The notes: generated by a model from the letters alone, not told the origin. Positions 31,931 to 40,983 are shown, numbered from the stretch's first letter. The stretch: 64,000 nt of DNA from Actinophytocola algeriensis (GCF_014203735.1 NZ_JACHJQ010000008.1:186001-250000); one strand, 5' to 3'. Numbers and translations are program-made.

Positions 31931-33987
31931 CCGGCATGATCGGCACCGCACTGCCCCGCCGCGACGGCCCGGCCAAGCTGCACGGCACGGCGCCCTACGC
32001 CTACGAACACGACGTCGAGCACCCCGCGTACGCGCACCTCGTGCAGGCCACGATCGCCCGCGGCCGGGTCACCGGCTTCGACCTGTCGGCCGCGAACGCG
32101 CTCGACGACGTCCTCGCGATCCTCACCCACGAGAACGCACCCCGCCTCGAGGACACCGGCAACGCCGAACTGGCCGTGCTGCAGGACGACGCGGTCGCCT
32201 TCCGCGGGCAGGTGGTCGCGGTGGTCGTCGCCGAGACACCGGAGACCGCGCGCCAGGCAGCCAACGCGATACAGGTGACCTACGACAGCGAACCCCACGA
32301 GACGCGGCTGCGTGCCGACGACGCCGGGCTGTACACGCCGGAGAAGGTCAACCCGGCGCTGCCCACCGAAAGCTCCCAGGGTGACGTCGAGTCCGCGCTC
32401 GCCTCGGCCGACGTGACGGTCGACGAGGTCTACACGACGCCGATGGAACACAACAACCCGATGGAGCCGCACACGACCGTGGCGCACTGGGACGGCGACC
32501 GGCTCACCCTGTACGACTCGACGCAGGGCGTGCACCCGCTGCGTTCGGCGGTCGCGTCGCTGTTCGGCCTCGACGAGGACCGCGTCCGCGTGGTGGCCCC
32601 GTACGTCGGCGGCGGGTTCGGCAGCAAGGGCCAGCCGCACGCACCCGTCGCGCTGGCGGTGCTGTGCGCGCGGCACCTCACCGGCAGGCCGGTGAAGCTC
32701 GCGATCACCCGTCAGCAGATGTTCTCCCTGGTCGGCTACCGCACCCCGACGATCCAGCGGATCCGGCTCGCGGCCGACCACACCGGCGCCCTGACCGGCA
32801 TCGCCGTGGACGTCGTCGAACAGACCGCGCGCGTCAAGGAGTTCGCCGAGCAGACCGCGACACCGAGCCGGTCGATGTACGCCGCACCGCACCGCCGCAC
32901 CGGGCACCGGCTGGCCGAACTGGACGTGCCGGTGCCGTCGTGGATGCGCGCACCGGGCGAGTGCCCTGGCATGTTCGGGCCCGAGGTCGCGATGGACGAG
33001 CTGGCGCAGCGGTGCGAGGTCGACCCGATCGCGCTGCGGATCCGCAACGAGCCGGAGCTCGACCCGGACAGCGGCAAGCCGTTCTCCAGCCGCAACCTGA
33101 TCGGGTGCCTCGAGGACGGCGCCCGCCGGTTCGGCTGGGACGCCCGCGACCCGCGACCCCGCACCCGGCTGGAAGACGGCTGGTGGATCGGCACGGGGGT
33201 CGCGTCGTCGACCTACCCGGTGCACATGTCACCCGGCTCGGTCGCGGAGATCCGGTACACCGCCGACGGCCGCTACGAGGTGGCGATCGGTGCGGCGGAC
33301 CTCGGCACCGGCACGTGGACGGTGCTCGCGCAGGTCGCGGCGGACCGGCTCGACGTGCCGGTCGACCGGGTCGAGCTGCGCATCGGCGACACCGACCTGC
33401 CGAACGCGACGGTCGCGGGCGGGTCGTCCGGTGTCGCGTCGTGGGGCTCGGCGATCGCCGACGCGGCAGGCGCGTTCCGCGACAAGTTCGGCACCGACCC
33501 GGCGGCGGGCGACGAGGCGTCCGGGCGGACGCCCGACCTGTCGGAGACGTTCGCGATGCGGGCGTTCGGTGCGCAGTTCGCCGAGGTGGCGGTGCACGCC
33601 GACACCGGTGAGGTCGAGGTGCGCAGGCTGCTGGGCGTGTTCGCCGCCGGCCGCATCGTCAACCCGCGCACGGCCCGGTCCCAGTTCCTCGGCGGCATGA
33701 CCATGGGCCTGTCGATGGCGCTGCACGAACAGTCGGTGATGGACCACCGCTACGGCCACGTGGTGAACCACGACCTGGCCGAGTACCACATCGCGACGTG
33801 CGCGGACGTCCGCTCGCTGGAGGCGCACTGGCTCGACGAGACCGACGAGCACGTCAACCCGCTGGGCACCAAGGGGATCGGTGAGATCGGCATCGTCGGC
33901 ACGGCCGCCGCGGTGGCGAACGCCGCCTGGCACGCGACCGGGGTCCGGGTCCGCGACCTGCCGATCACCCCGGACCGGTTCCTGTGA
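31927..33987 (+). CDS. Molybdenum hydroxylase large subunit (molybdopterin cytosine dinucleotide type)
   Basis: Catalytic subunit of 686 residues. YVGGGFGSKGQPHAPVALAVL is the conserved Moco-binding loop, and the base-catalytic Glu is present near the C-terminus in GTKGIGEIGIVG. The compact length and subunit order (2Fe-2S, FAD, Moco) match PaoABC/YagTSR aldehyde oxidoreductases. The substrate is probably an aromatic aldehyde or N-heterocycle; this is family inference. No maturation factor (PaoD/XdhC) is seen nearby. The 3' end overlaps the converging PrnB-like gene by 23 bp. Confidence 0.92.
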   Translation: MTGMIGTALPRRDGPAKLHGTAPYAYEHDVEHPAYAHLVQATIARGRVTGFDLSAANALDDVLAILTHENAPRLEDTGNAELAVLQDDAVAFRGQVVAVVVAETPETARQAANAIQVTYDSEPHETRLRADDAGLYTPEKVNPALPTESSQGDVESALASADVTVDEVYTTPMEHNNPMEPHTTVAHWDGDRLTLYDSTQGVHPLRSAVASLFGLDEDRVRVVAPYVGGGFGSKGQPHAPVALAVLCARHLTGRPVKLAITRQQMFSLVGYRTPTIQRIRLAADHTGALTGIAVDVVEQTARVKEFAEQTATPSRSMYAAPHRRTGHRLAELDVPVPSWMRAPGECPGMFGPEVAMDELAQRCEVDPIALRIRNEPELDPDSGKPFSSRNLIGCLEDGARRFGWDARDPRPRTRLEDGWWIGTGVASSTYPVHMSPGSVAEIRYTADGRYEVAIGAADLGTGTWTVLAQVAADRLDVPVDRVELRIGDTDLPNATVAGGSSGVASWGSAIADAAGAFRDKFGTDPAAGDEASGRTPDLSETFAMRAFGAQFAEVAVHADTGEVEVRRLLGVFAAGRIVNPRTARSQFLGGMTMGLSMALHEQSVMDHRYGHVVNHDLAEYHIATCADVRSLEAHWLDETDEHVNPLGTKGIGEIGIVGTAAAVANAAWHATGVRVRDLPITPDRFL

Positions 33988-35041
33988 CCGCGCGTACCCG
34001 TTCGCTCGCGGTGCCCGGCCGGTCGCGGGCGGCACGGAGGTCGACCAGGCGGGACAGGGTCGCCAGGACGACGTCGAGTGGCGGGCCGCTGGCGGTGAGC
34101 CGGGCGCGGCGGTCGGGTGGCATGGACTCGGCGGGCCGCGCGAGGAACGGCACCACGAGCCGGTGGTGGTGGAAGGCGTAGGCGGCGCCGTGGGCACGGC
34201 AGACGGCGAGGTACCGCTCGGCGTGGGTGCCGTCGCGTTCGACGAGCGCGAGCAGGTCGGCGGGTGGCGTGCGTAGCCGCGGCTGGTCCTCCGGCGGCAC
34301 GTACGGGTACTTCTCCGCGAGGATCCGCTGGTAGAACGGGTCGCCGAGGTCGCAGAGGCCCAGCGCCAGGTCGATCTCGTTGACGGCGGCGAAGTCACCC
34401 GCGTTCGCGCCCCGGTACTCGGTGCCGACGACGACGTGTGGTTTGAAGTACGGGCGGACGTTGAGGAAGAACCGGTCCGGGTCGAGCGACTCGGCCAGGG
34501 CGCGGTTGGCCGCCAGCACCGCGTCGAGCGCGGCGAGTGCCTCGTCGTACAGGGCGGCCGCGAGCGCGGTCGTGACGGACGGGATGCGGCGCAGTGCCGC
34601 GGCGGCGCGCTGGTAGGCGAGCACGCCGAGGCCGTTGTGGTCGATGAACAGCTGCTCGTCGGGAAGGTCGGTGAACGTGCGCGCGGCCGGGTTGTGGGTC
34701 GACAGGTGCGCGAACACGAACCGGGGCGCGACACCGAGCGCCAGGCCGAGCCGGCCGGCCACGGCCTGCGCCGCTTCGGGCGCGTCGACCTCGTGGCGCC
34801 GGCAGGCGGCGAGGTAGAGGCCGACGGCGCCGAGCAGGTCGTACGGGTTGTCGGTGCTGGTGGTGCCGATGCGGGTCACGAGGGTCGCGCCGTCGTCGCG
34901 GAGGGCACGTTTCCGCTGGTCGAGGTCGTGGTCGTCGTAGACGATCTCTTGGCCGGCGGCGAAGTACGCCCCTTCGAGGCCGGTGTTGGCCGCGGTGAAC
35001 TCGGTGGACAACCAGCGCGTGAAGTCGGTGACGGCGGACAT
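33965..35041 (-). CDS. PrnB/DUF1864-like protein (heme dioxygenase-superfamily relative)
   Basis: A 358-residue helical protein. The stretch FFLNVRPYFKPHVVVGTEYRG followed by GANAGDFAAVNEIDLALGLC and DPFYQRILAEKYPYVPPEDQ fits the monodechloroaminopyrrolnitrin synthase (PrnB) family, relatives of indoleamine/tryptophan 2,3-dioxygenase. PrnB rearranges 7-chlorotryptophan in pyrrolnitrin synthesis, but no halogenase (PrnA/PrnC) or oxygenase (PrnD) is nearby, so it is an orphan with unknown substrate. It converges on the molybdenum hydroxylase genes, not within their operon. ATG 35041. Confidence 0.65.
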   Translation of the reverse strand: MSAVTDFTRWLSTEFTAANTGLEGAYFAAGQEIVYDDHDLDQRKRALRDDGATLVTRIGTTSTDNPYDLLGAVGLYLAACRRHEVDAPEAAQAVAGRLGLALGVAPRFVFAHLSTHNPAARTFTDLPDEQLFIDHNGLGVLAYQRAAAALRRIPSVTTALAAALYDEALAALDAVLAANRALAESLDPDRFFLNVRPYFKPHVVVGTEYRGANAGDFAAVNEIDLALGLCDLGDPFYQRILAEKYPYVPPEDQPRLRTPPADLLALVERDGTHAERYLAVCRAHGAAYAFHHHRLVVPFLARPAESMPPDRRARLTASGPPLDVVLATLSRLVDLRAARDRPGTASERVRAVTGTGPG

Positions 35042-35095
35042 GCCGCCATGGTCGGCCCGGCCACCGGCGCGCGAACAGGTCCACCTCCGGCCCGG

Positions 35096-36166
35096 CTAAC
35101 TGGTCCGGTCGGTCAACAGCTCCGCCAGGAGGCGGGTCCGCAGTTCGTCGGCGGCCAGGTCCGGGGTCAGCAGCACGTCGCGGAGCGCGGTGGTCCTGGC
35201 GCGTAGCTCGGTCGCCTGGTGGGCGGCGGCGGTGACGTTCGTGAGCTGGGCGGTGAGGTCGTCGGCCCTGGCCCTGGCCCTGGTCAGTTCCGCGGCGGTC
35301 TCGTCGAGGCGGGTGCGGGCGCGGGTCAGTTCCTCCCCCAGCTCGTCTCCCCTGCCGCGTGCACGGGCGAGTTCGCTCGACAGGTCGTCGACCCGCGCCA
35401 TCGTGCGGGCCAGTTCCTCGTCGACGGTTCTGCGCAGGTCGGTGAGCGCGGTCCGGGCCGCGTCCCGTTCCGCTCGGGTGGCCGCCAGCTTCTCCGTGGC
35501 ACCGGCCAGAGCTTTCGCGGCGGCGTCGGCGTGGGCGCGTTCCTCACGGACGAGTGCCTCCGCGCGTTCTCGTTCTGTGGTCGCGACGCCCTCTGCGCGG
35601 GCCTGGGCGCGTTCTGCCTCGGCGCGGGCCTCGTCGGCGGAAGCCGCGGCTGCCAGCGCGTGGTCCCGTTCCCGGCGCGCCTGCTCGACCTCGGCGGTTG
35701 CGGTGCGGACAACCTCGGCCGCGTTCTCGGTCGCGCGCTGCGCTTCGGTGGTCGCGGCGGTGGCGGCGTCCTCCGCGGTCTGGCGGAGTCCGCGTTCGTG
35801 GGCGACGGTCTCCTCCGCCTCGGCGACCCGCGCGGCGGCCGCGTCCAGTTCGGCACCCAGGGTGTCCCGCAGGGCGGTCGCCGCGGTGAGCACCTCCTTC
35901 AGCGGGTCGGCGATCCGGTCGGCCGCCGCCGTGAACGTGCTGGTGGCGGCCGTGATGCCGGTGTCAGCGGTGGTGCCGAGTGCCTCGGCGAGCGCGTCCT
36001 GCGCGGCCGCGAGCTGCTTGCAGGTCTTGCCGCCCGGCCACGTCCGGTCCGGGCAGTACGCGTACGGCCGCCCGCCCCTCGGACCCGGCGGCGGCAGCGG
36101 CGCCCGGCAGCGGCTGAAGCCGCAGAGGGAGTCCGTTTCGAGGGTTTCGACCACGACATCGACCAT
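35096..36166 (-). CDS. Zinc-ribbon/coiled-coil protein
   Basis: A 356-residue protein. Residues 1-52 contain a Cys cluster (CGFSRC ... YCPDRTWPGGKTC) likely to bind zinc. From about residue 75 to 350 it is an almost unbroken Ala/Glu/Arg-rich coiled coil with repeats such as ELARARGRGDELGEELTRAR, resembling SMC or KfrA-like proteins without an ATPase head. It is divergent from a tyrosine recombinase over a 108-bp symmetric region, and a TAGACT -10 box seven bases before the ATG implies a leaderless mRNA. A DNA-organising accessory factor for the recombinase is plausible but unproven. Confidence 0.75.
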   Translation of the reverse strand: MVDVVVETLETDSLCGFSRCRAPLPPPGPRGGRPYAYCPDRTWPGGKTCKQLAAAQDALAEALGTTADTGITAATSTFTAAADRIADPLKEVLTAATALRDTLGAELDAAAARVAEAEETVAHERGLRQTAEDAATAATTEAQRATENAAEVVRTATAEVEQARRERDHALAAAASADEARAEAERAQARAEGVATTERERAEALVREERAHADAAAKALAGATEKLAATRAERDAARTALTDLRRTVDEELARTMARVDDLSSELARARGRGDELGEELTRARTRLDETAAELTRARARADDLTAQLTNVTAAAHQATELRARTTALRDVLLTPDLAADELRTRLLAELLTDRTS

Positions 36167-36274
36167 GTTCTACAGTCTAGTATCAACTCTCATTACCTAT
36201 AGACCGGGTTACAGATAACGTAACTACAACATGGGTCAGCTACAGAACCGAGCTTTTGTAGCTAAGATGGTGGC
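36167..36274. promoter_or_regulatory. AT-rich divergent promoter region with nested inverted repeats
   Basis: This 108-bp gap is visibly richer in A/T than its surroundings. It contains GTTAC-N7-GTAAC (36208-36224) and AGCTACA-N12-TGTAGCT (36238-36263), with further CTACA copies near 36170 and 36223. On each side a -10-like hexamer stands exactly seven bases from the start codon: TAAGAT (36263-36268) before GTG 36275, and TAGACT (complement of 36174-36179) before ATG 36166. Both genes may be leaderless and autoregulated from here. A recombinase core site is an alternative reading. Confidence 0.6.
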
Positions 36275-37471
36275 GTGACCACAGGGGAGTTGACGAAGGC
36301 GCCTGACGGGCCGTGGCCAGGCGTCGAGAGGCCAGCGGAGCTACTGGCTCAGATCGCGGAGTGGCTCGGCGGCTACGGGAACCGCGCCACGAGGCGCACG
36401 TACGCGGAAGGGCTTGGACTGCCCACAACCGAGACCGATCTCCGCGACTGGATCACCGACCCCGAAAACGACGACTGGGCTGTGTCGATCACCCGGTACG
36501 CCGCCGTCATCGGCGCCACCCCCGCCGCGGCCCCCGCCCGCCGCACCCCGCCCCCGGCACCCCGCGGCAGGTTCCGCCACCTGCACTGGTTCCGCTGGTG
36601 CGCCACCCGCGGCGTGGACCCGCTCGCCGCGACCGCCACCCACGTCAAGGCCTGGCTCGACGCGCTCGCCACCGCCGACGCCGCGCCTGCCACCCGCGAC
36701 CGGATGCTCGCGACCGTCAAAGCCCTCTACACCCACCTCGCCGACACCGGTCTCGCCGCGGGCAACCCGGCCGCGCTCAACCGCCGCCGCCTCGGGCTCG
36801 CCGCCCCGTCCACGAGCGCCACCGTCGTCCTCACCACCGACCAGGTCCGCGCGCTGTACACGGCGGCGCGGACCCCCCGACGGGGCGCGGGCGCGCTCGA
36901 CACGGCCCGCGCGGCCGCCGTCGTCGCCCTGTTCACCCTGGGGCTCCGCGTGAGCGAACTGTGCGCGCTGGACCGCGGCGACCTGCACGTGACCCGCGGC
37001 CGTCGCGCCCTGCGCGTCCACGGCAAGGGCGGCAAGACCCGCGTCGTCTACCTGCACACCGCGGCCGAGGAGGCCCTGACCGGCTACCTGCGGGAACGGG
37101 ACGCCGACGCGGGCACCACCCTCACCCGCCGCCGCGTGCCCGTCGACACGCCGTTGCTGGTCACCCGCACAGGGAACCGGTTCCGGCGCCAGGCCGTGTG
37201 GCAGCTCCTGCGCCGCCTGTCCGCCGACACCCCACTGCACCCGCACGCCCTGCGCCACTTCTACGTGACCACCGCGGTCGAGGCGGGCGCCCAGCTCGTC
37301 CACGTCCAGGCCGACGTGGGCCACACCAGCATCGACACGACCGAACAGGTGTACAACAACGCGGCCCGCGACCCGTCCCGCAGCGCCGTCGACCTGGTCG
37401 GCGACGCGCTGGCACTCGGCTCACCGCAGCCCGACGATCAGCGAGGCCCCCTGGACGAGGCGTCGGGCTGA
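36275..37471 (+). CDS. Tyrosine recombinase (XerC/D-like site-specific integrase)
   Basis: A 398-residue recombinase with all catalytic residues: Arg225 (LGLRVSELCALDRGD), the beta-hairpin Lys in HGKGGKTRVVY, His324-x-x-Arg327 (HPHALRHF), His350 (VGHTSID) and the nucleophile Tyr360 (EQVYNN). The N-terminal core-binding SAM-like domain (about 95-165) is preceded by an extra ~90 residues with a Pro-rich linker. GTG 36275 gives a leaderless transcript. No phage or plasmid genes flank it, only the divergent coiled-coil gene, so it may act on a chromosomal or replicon-resolution site. Confidence 0.9.
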   Translation: MTTGELTKAPDGPWPGVERPAELLAQIAEWLGGYGNRATRRTYAEGLGLPTTETDLRDWITDPENDDWAVSITRYAAVIGATPAAAPARRTPPPAPRGRFRHLHWFRWCATRGVDPLAATATHVKAWLDALATADAAPATRDRMLATVKALYTHLADTGLAAGNPAALNRRRLGLAAPSTSATVVLTTDQVRALYTAARTPRRGAGALDTARAAAVVALFTLGLRVSELCALDRGDLHVTRGRRALRVHGKGGKTRVVYLHTAAEEALTGYLRERDADAGTTLTRRRVPVDTPLLVTRTGNRFRRQAVWQLLRRLSADTPLHPHALRHFYVTTAVEAGAQLVHVQADVGHTSIDTTEQVYNNAARDPSRSAVDLVGDALALGSPQPDDQRGPLDEASG

Positions 37472-37475
37472 GCCC

Positions 37476-38879
37476 TCAGCCCGGGAGGCTGTCGCGGAGG
37501 AGCGCGACCGCACTCGGGATCTCCGTGTCACCGATGTTGCCGTACCCGAGGACGAGCGCGCGGCCCGCGTCCGCTGACCGCTCCGTGCGGTAGTCGTCGA
37601 GGTCGGACACGCTCAGCCCGGCGGCGGCCGCGGCGCGGACCACCGCGCGGGTGTCGGTGCCGTCGGGCAGGTGCAGCAGGATGTGCAGGCCGGCCGCGGT
37701 GCCTGCGGCCCTGCCGTCCGGGATCAGCTCAGTGAGGGTGCGGACCAGCAGGTCGCGGCGGGTGCGGTACCGCCGCCGCGCCGCACGCAGGTGGGCGTCG
37801 TACCACCCGCGGTCGATGAACGTGGCGAGCGCGAGCTGGTCCAGCACCGGCGGTGCCGCGGCGACGGGGTTGGCCGCCCGCAGCGCCGCTGCCATCGCGC
37901 CGGGTGCGACCAGCCAGCCCACCCCGAGCGCGGGTGAGAGTGTCTTGCTGACCGAGCCGAGCAGGAACACCCGGCCGGGCGCCATCCCCTGCATGACGGC
38001 GACCGGGTGGTGGTCGTAGCGGAACTCGGCGTCGTAGTCGTCCTCGACGACGAAGCCGTCGACGTCCTGTGCCCAGCGCACCAGCCGCGCACGGCGGGCC
38101 GGGGACAGCACGGTGCCGGTCGGGAACTGGTGCGCCGCACCGACCACGACGGCGCGGGCCGGGGTGCGGGCGAGGTCGTCGACGCACAGCCCGTTCTCGT
38201 CCACCGGCACCGGGTGCACGCGCAGGCCCGCGCTCGTGGCCGCGTCCCGCAGCCGCGGCCAGCCAGGGTGCTCGACCGCCACGTCCGTGATCCCCTCGGC
38301 ACGCAGCGCGCGGCACGAGCGGTCCAGGCCGTCGGTGATGCCCGCGCAGATGATCACCGAGGAGGGGTGCGCGGCCGCGCCACGCGAGCGCCGCAGGTAC
38401 TGCGCGACGGTCGTCCTCGCCGCCGCGTGCCCCGCCGGGTCGGGCAGGCCGAGGTCGTGGTGCACGGCCGAGTCGACGACCGCCCGGACCGCCTCCGCCC
38501 ACCGGCGGCGCGGGAACGCCCGCAGGTCGGGCAGGCCAGGAGAGAGGTCGTACCGGACCGGCGGCGTGGCCGGGCCCCGCGGTGGCTCGGGGTGTGGCGC
38601 GACGTCCGGGACCCACGAGACCCGCGTCGCGGAACCGACCCGTGCCGCGAGGTAGCCCTCCGCCGTGAGCCGGCCGTACGCCTCCGTCACGACCCAGCGG
38701 GAACAGCCGAGCTCCTCGGCGAGCGCGCGGCTCGGCGGCAGCGCGGCACCCTCCGCCAGCCTGCCGTCGCGGATCACCGTGCGCAGCGCCTGCGCGAGGC
38801 GGTCGTGCAGCCGGCCACTGGCCGGGGGACCCACGTCCAGCAGCGTCGCCCACGCGAAATTGGTCTGGGAAACCACCAC
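37476..38879 (-). CDS. MocR-type GntR/aminotransferase transcriptional regulator
   Basis: A 467-residue fusion of an N-terminal GntR winged helix (GRLHDRLAQALRTVIRDGRLAEGAALPPSRALAEELGCSRW) and a fold-type I aminotransferase-like domain with the PLP Lys in LGSVSKTLSPALGVG and the Asp in VVEDDYDAEFRYDHHP. I prefer GTG 38879, because the ATG at 38927 would run into the divergent aldo/keto reductase start and leave no promoter. The relatives sense pyridoxal phosphate or amino compounds. The divergent reductase gene is its likely target. Confidence 0.88.
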   Translation of the reverse strand: MVVSQTNFAWATLLDVGPPASGRLHDRLAQALRTVIRDGRLAEGAALPPSRALAEELGCSRWVVTEAYGRLTAEGYLAARVGSATRVSWVPDVAPHPEPPRGPATPPVRYDLSPGLPDLRAFPRRRWAEAVRAVVDSAVHHDLGLPDPAGHAAARTTVAQYLRRSRGAAAHPSSVIICAGITDGLDRSCRALRAEGITDVAVEHPGWPRLRDAATSAGLRVHPVPVDENGLCVDDLARTPARAVVVGAAHQFPTGTVLSPARRARLVRWAQDVDGFVVEDDYDAEFRYDHHPVAVMQGMAPGRVFLLGSVSKTLSPALGVGWLVAPGAMAAALRAANPVAAAPPVLDQLALATFIDRGWYDAHLRAARRRYRTRRDLLVRTLTELIPDGRAAGTAAGLHILLHLPDGTDTRAVVRAAAAAGLSVSDLDDYRTERSADAGRALVLGYGNIGDTEIPSAVALLRDSLPG

Positions 38880-38889
38880 AGGATTGGAG

Positions 38890-38903
38890 GGTACTGCCGT
38901 ACC
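38890..38903. promoter_or_regulatory. Operator candidate between MocR and aldo/keto reductase genes
   Basis: GGTAC-TGCC-GTACC in the 46-bp divergent gap, overlapped by a second pair CCGTA-N11-TACGG. It sits where both promoters must be, so control of both genes by the MocR protein is expected. Confidence 0.45.
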
Positions 38904-38925
38904 GAAGTTGCCTACGGTGGCGGAC

Positions 38926-39855
38926 ATGATGGAGAACCTCGCTCTGGGCGCCATGTGGTTCGGTACGTGGACCGACGAACGGACGTCGTTCGAGATCCTC
39001 GACCGCTTCGTGGACGCGGGCGGCGTCTGGATCGACACCTCGAACTCCTACGCGTTCTGGGTGCACGAGTCCGGCTTCGGCGGGCAGAGCGAGACGGTGC
39101 TCGGCCGCTGGCTGGCGAGCCGCCCCGGTGTGCGGGACCGCGTCCGGCTCAGCACCAAGGTCGGTGCCGAACCCGCCGAGACGGGACCGTGGCCGGAGAC
39201 CGCGGAGGGGCTGTCGGCGGCGGTCGTCAAGAAGGCGATCGAGGGCAGTTTCGGCAGGCTCGGCACCGACCGCGTCGAGCTGTACTGGGCGCACATGCCC
39301 GACCGGTCGACCCCGCTGGAGGAAACGGTCGGCGCGTTCGACGACCTGGTCGAGGCCGGGACGGTCGCCCGCGTCGGCTGCTCCAACTACCCGGTCTGGC
39401 AGCTCGAGCGGTCGCGGCAGCTCTCCAGGACCGGCGGGTTCACCGCGGTGCAGCAGCTGCACACCTACCTGCGGCCGCGCCCCGGGATCCGGCCGTCCGG
39501 CCTGCGGTTCGGCGCGCTCAGCGACGAGGTGCTGCACTACCTGGAGCACCACCCGGACGTGGCGCTGTGGGCGTACACGCCACTGCTGAGCGGCGGCTAC
39601 ACCCGCGCGGACAAACCGCTGGCCGAGGGGTACGACCACCCCGGCACCACCCGCCGCCTCGCGGCGCTCGACGAGGTCGTCGCGGAGACGGGGACCAACC
39701 GGAACCGGGTGGTGCTGGGGTGGTTGTCCGGCGGGCACCCGGCGGCCACGCCGATCGTGGGCGTCAGCTCGGTCGAACAGCTGGCCGAGGCGATCGCGGG
39801 CGTGTCACTGGCGTTGACCGCGTCGCAGCGCGAACGCCTCGACGCCGCGATGTGA
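38926..39855 (+). CDS. Aldo/keto reductase
   Basis: A 309-residue NADPH-dependent TIM-barrel oxidoreductase. The catalytic tetrad is visible: Asp in VWIDTSNSYAFW with Tyr four residues on, Lys in RLSTKVGAEP and His in YWAHMPDRSTP. The NADP-binding C-terminal loop (TPIVGVSSVEQLAEAIAG) is intact. ATG 38926 (ATGATG, either may serve). Relatives (YajO/Tas-like group) reduce aldehydes and ketones; the divergent MocR gene suggests inducible expression. Confidence 0.9.
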   Translation: MMENLALGAMWFGTWTDERTSFEILDRFVDAGGVWIDTSNSYAFWVHESGFGGQSETVLGRWLASRPGVRDRVRLSTKVGAEPAETGPWPETAEGLSAAVVKKAIEGSFGRLGTDRVELYWAHMPDRSTPLEETVGAFDDLVEAGTVARVGCSNYPVWQLERSRQLSRTGGFTAVQQLHTYLRPRPGIRPSGLRFGALSDEVLHYLEHHPDVALWAYTPLLSGGYTRADKPLAEGYDHPGTTRRLAALDEVVAETGTNRNRVVLGWLSGGHPAATPIVGVSSVEQLAEAIAGVSLALTASQRERLDAAM

Positions 39856-40878
39856 TCATGCGGGCGGTGTGGTCGCGGGGCCGTCCCCGGCGCCGCGGCG
39901 GACGTTGCGGAACAGGCCGCGGTTCAGCAGCCGGTACGGTTCGAGCGCCAGCACCGCGTCCGAGAGCTGGGTGGCGGCGCGCTGCAGGGACCGCTGCGCC
40001 GCGTCCCGCTCGCTGGTGATCGCGGCGAGCAGCAGCGCGGTGAGCGTGGCGGAGCCGTTGAACGCCTGCAGGGTGATCATCGTGGTCAGCAGGTCGAGGT
40101 CACCGAACGGCCCGTTCCGGTCCGCGGCGGCGAGGACGATCGTGACGGTGACGATCAGGTTGCACGGCGCCGCGCCCGCCTGCCGGAACCGCAGCGCCGC
40201 CCAGATCAGCACGGGGAAGATCAGGAACAGCATGGTGATCGGCAACCGGGTCACCGCGTAGGTGACGGCGACGACGCCGAGCACGAGCCCCGCCGCCTCC
40301 AGCCACCGCACGAGCGGGACGCGCCACTGCCACCGCCTGCCCGCCGCGACGAGCAGCACGGGTGCGATCACCAGCACACCCATCGCGTCGCCGGTCCACC
40401 ACACCGACCAGGTGGCCCAGAAGTCCCCTGGCTCCAGTGCGCCGACGGCGGCGAGGGTGCCGGTGCCGATCGTGGCGCTGATCAGCATGCCGCCGAGGGC
40501 CGCGACGAAGACGAGGGCGAGCACGTCCTTGAGGCGCAGGAAGTCCGGCCGGAACCCGGCCTTCGCGAGCAGCAGGCAGGCGCACACGGGGGCGATCGTG
40601 TTCCCTGCGGAGATCGCGACGACCGCCGGGAACGTGGGCCCGACGAACACGTTGGCGAGAAAGGCCCCGATCGTGATGCCGGGCCAGCACCGCATGCCGA
40701 ACAGCAGCAGGCACGCCAGCGCGATCCCGGTCGGCGGCCACAGGGGCGTCACCTGTCCGCGCACGAGCGCGAGCTGCAACCCGACCCTGGCGGCGAGGAA
40801 GTAGACGACGGCGACGCCCAGCACCTGCGCACCGACGACGAGACATCGACGCGACTGGGGCGAAGCCGTCCATGGCAC
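39856..40878 (-). CDS. Stand-alone MASE1-domain membrane protein
   Basis: A 340-residue protein of about eight to nine transmembrane segments. QVTPLWPPTGIALACLLLFGMRCWPGITIGAF and NTIAPVCACLLL are MASE1 hallmarks. MASE1 normally forms the input of histidine kinases or diguanylate cyclases; here the chain ends after a short helical tail (LALEPYRLLNRGLFRNV) without any output domain. It may act with a partner in trans or be a transporter-like relic. Its stop directly abuts the converging aldo/keto reductase stop. GTG 40878, no clear ribosome site. Confidence 0.82.
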   Translation of the reverse strand: MPWTASPQSRRCLVVGAQVLGVAVVYFLAARVGLQLALVRGQVTPLWPPTGIALACLLLFGMRCWPGITIGAFLANVFVGPTFPAVVAISAGNTIAPVCACLLLAKAGFRPDFLRLKDVLALVFVAALGGMLISATIGTGTLAAVGALEPGDFWATWSVWWTGDAMGVLVIAPVLLVAAGRRWQWRVPLVRWLEAAGLVLGVVAVTYAVTRLPITMLFLIFPVLIWAALRFRQAGAAPCNLIVTVTIVLAAADRNGPFGDLDLLTTMITLQAFNGSATLTALLLAAITSERDAAQRSLQRAATQLSDAVLALEPYRLLNRGLFRNVRRGAGDGPATTPPA

Positions 40879-40983
40879 GGCGCAAGTGTGCGCGGCCGGA
40901 CGCGGTCAGGCAACGCGTGTCCCACCTCTGTCACCTGGGGAATTCCCTGCGTGGTGGGTGCGCGTCCGGTGACTTTCCCGCGG

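Noticed and set aside
38880-38927. ATG 38927 as the MocR start
   Set aside because: It would overlap the divergent aldo/keto reductase start by two bases and leave no promoter; the GntR domain begins well after GTG 38879.
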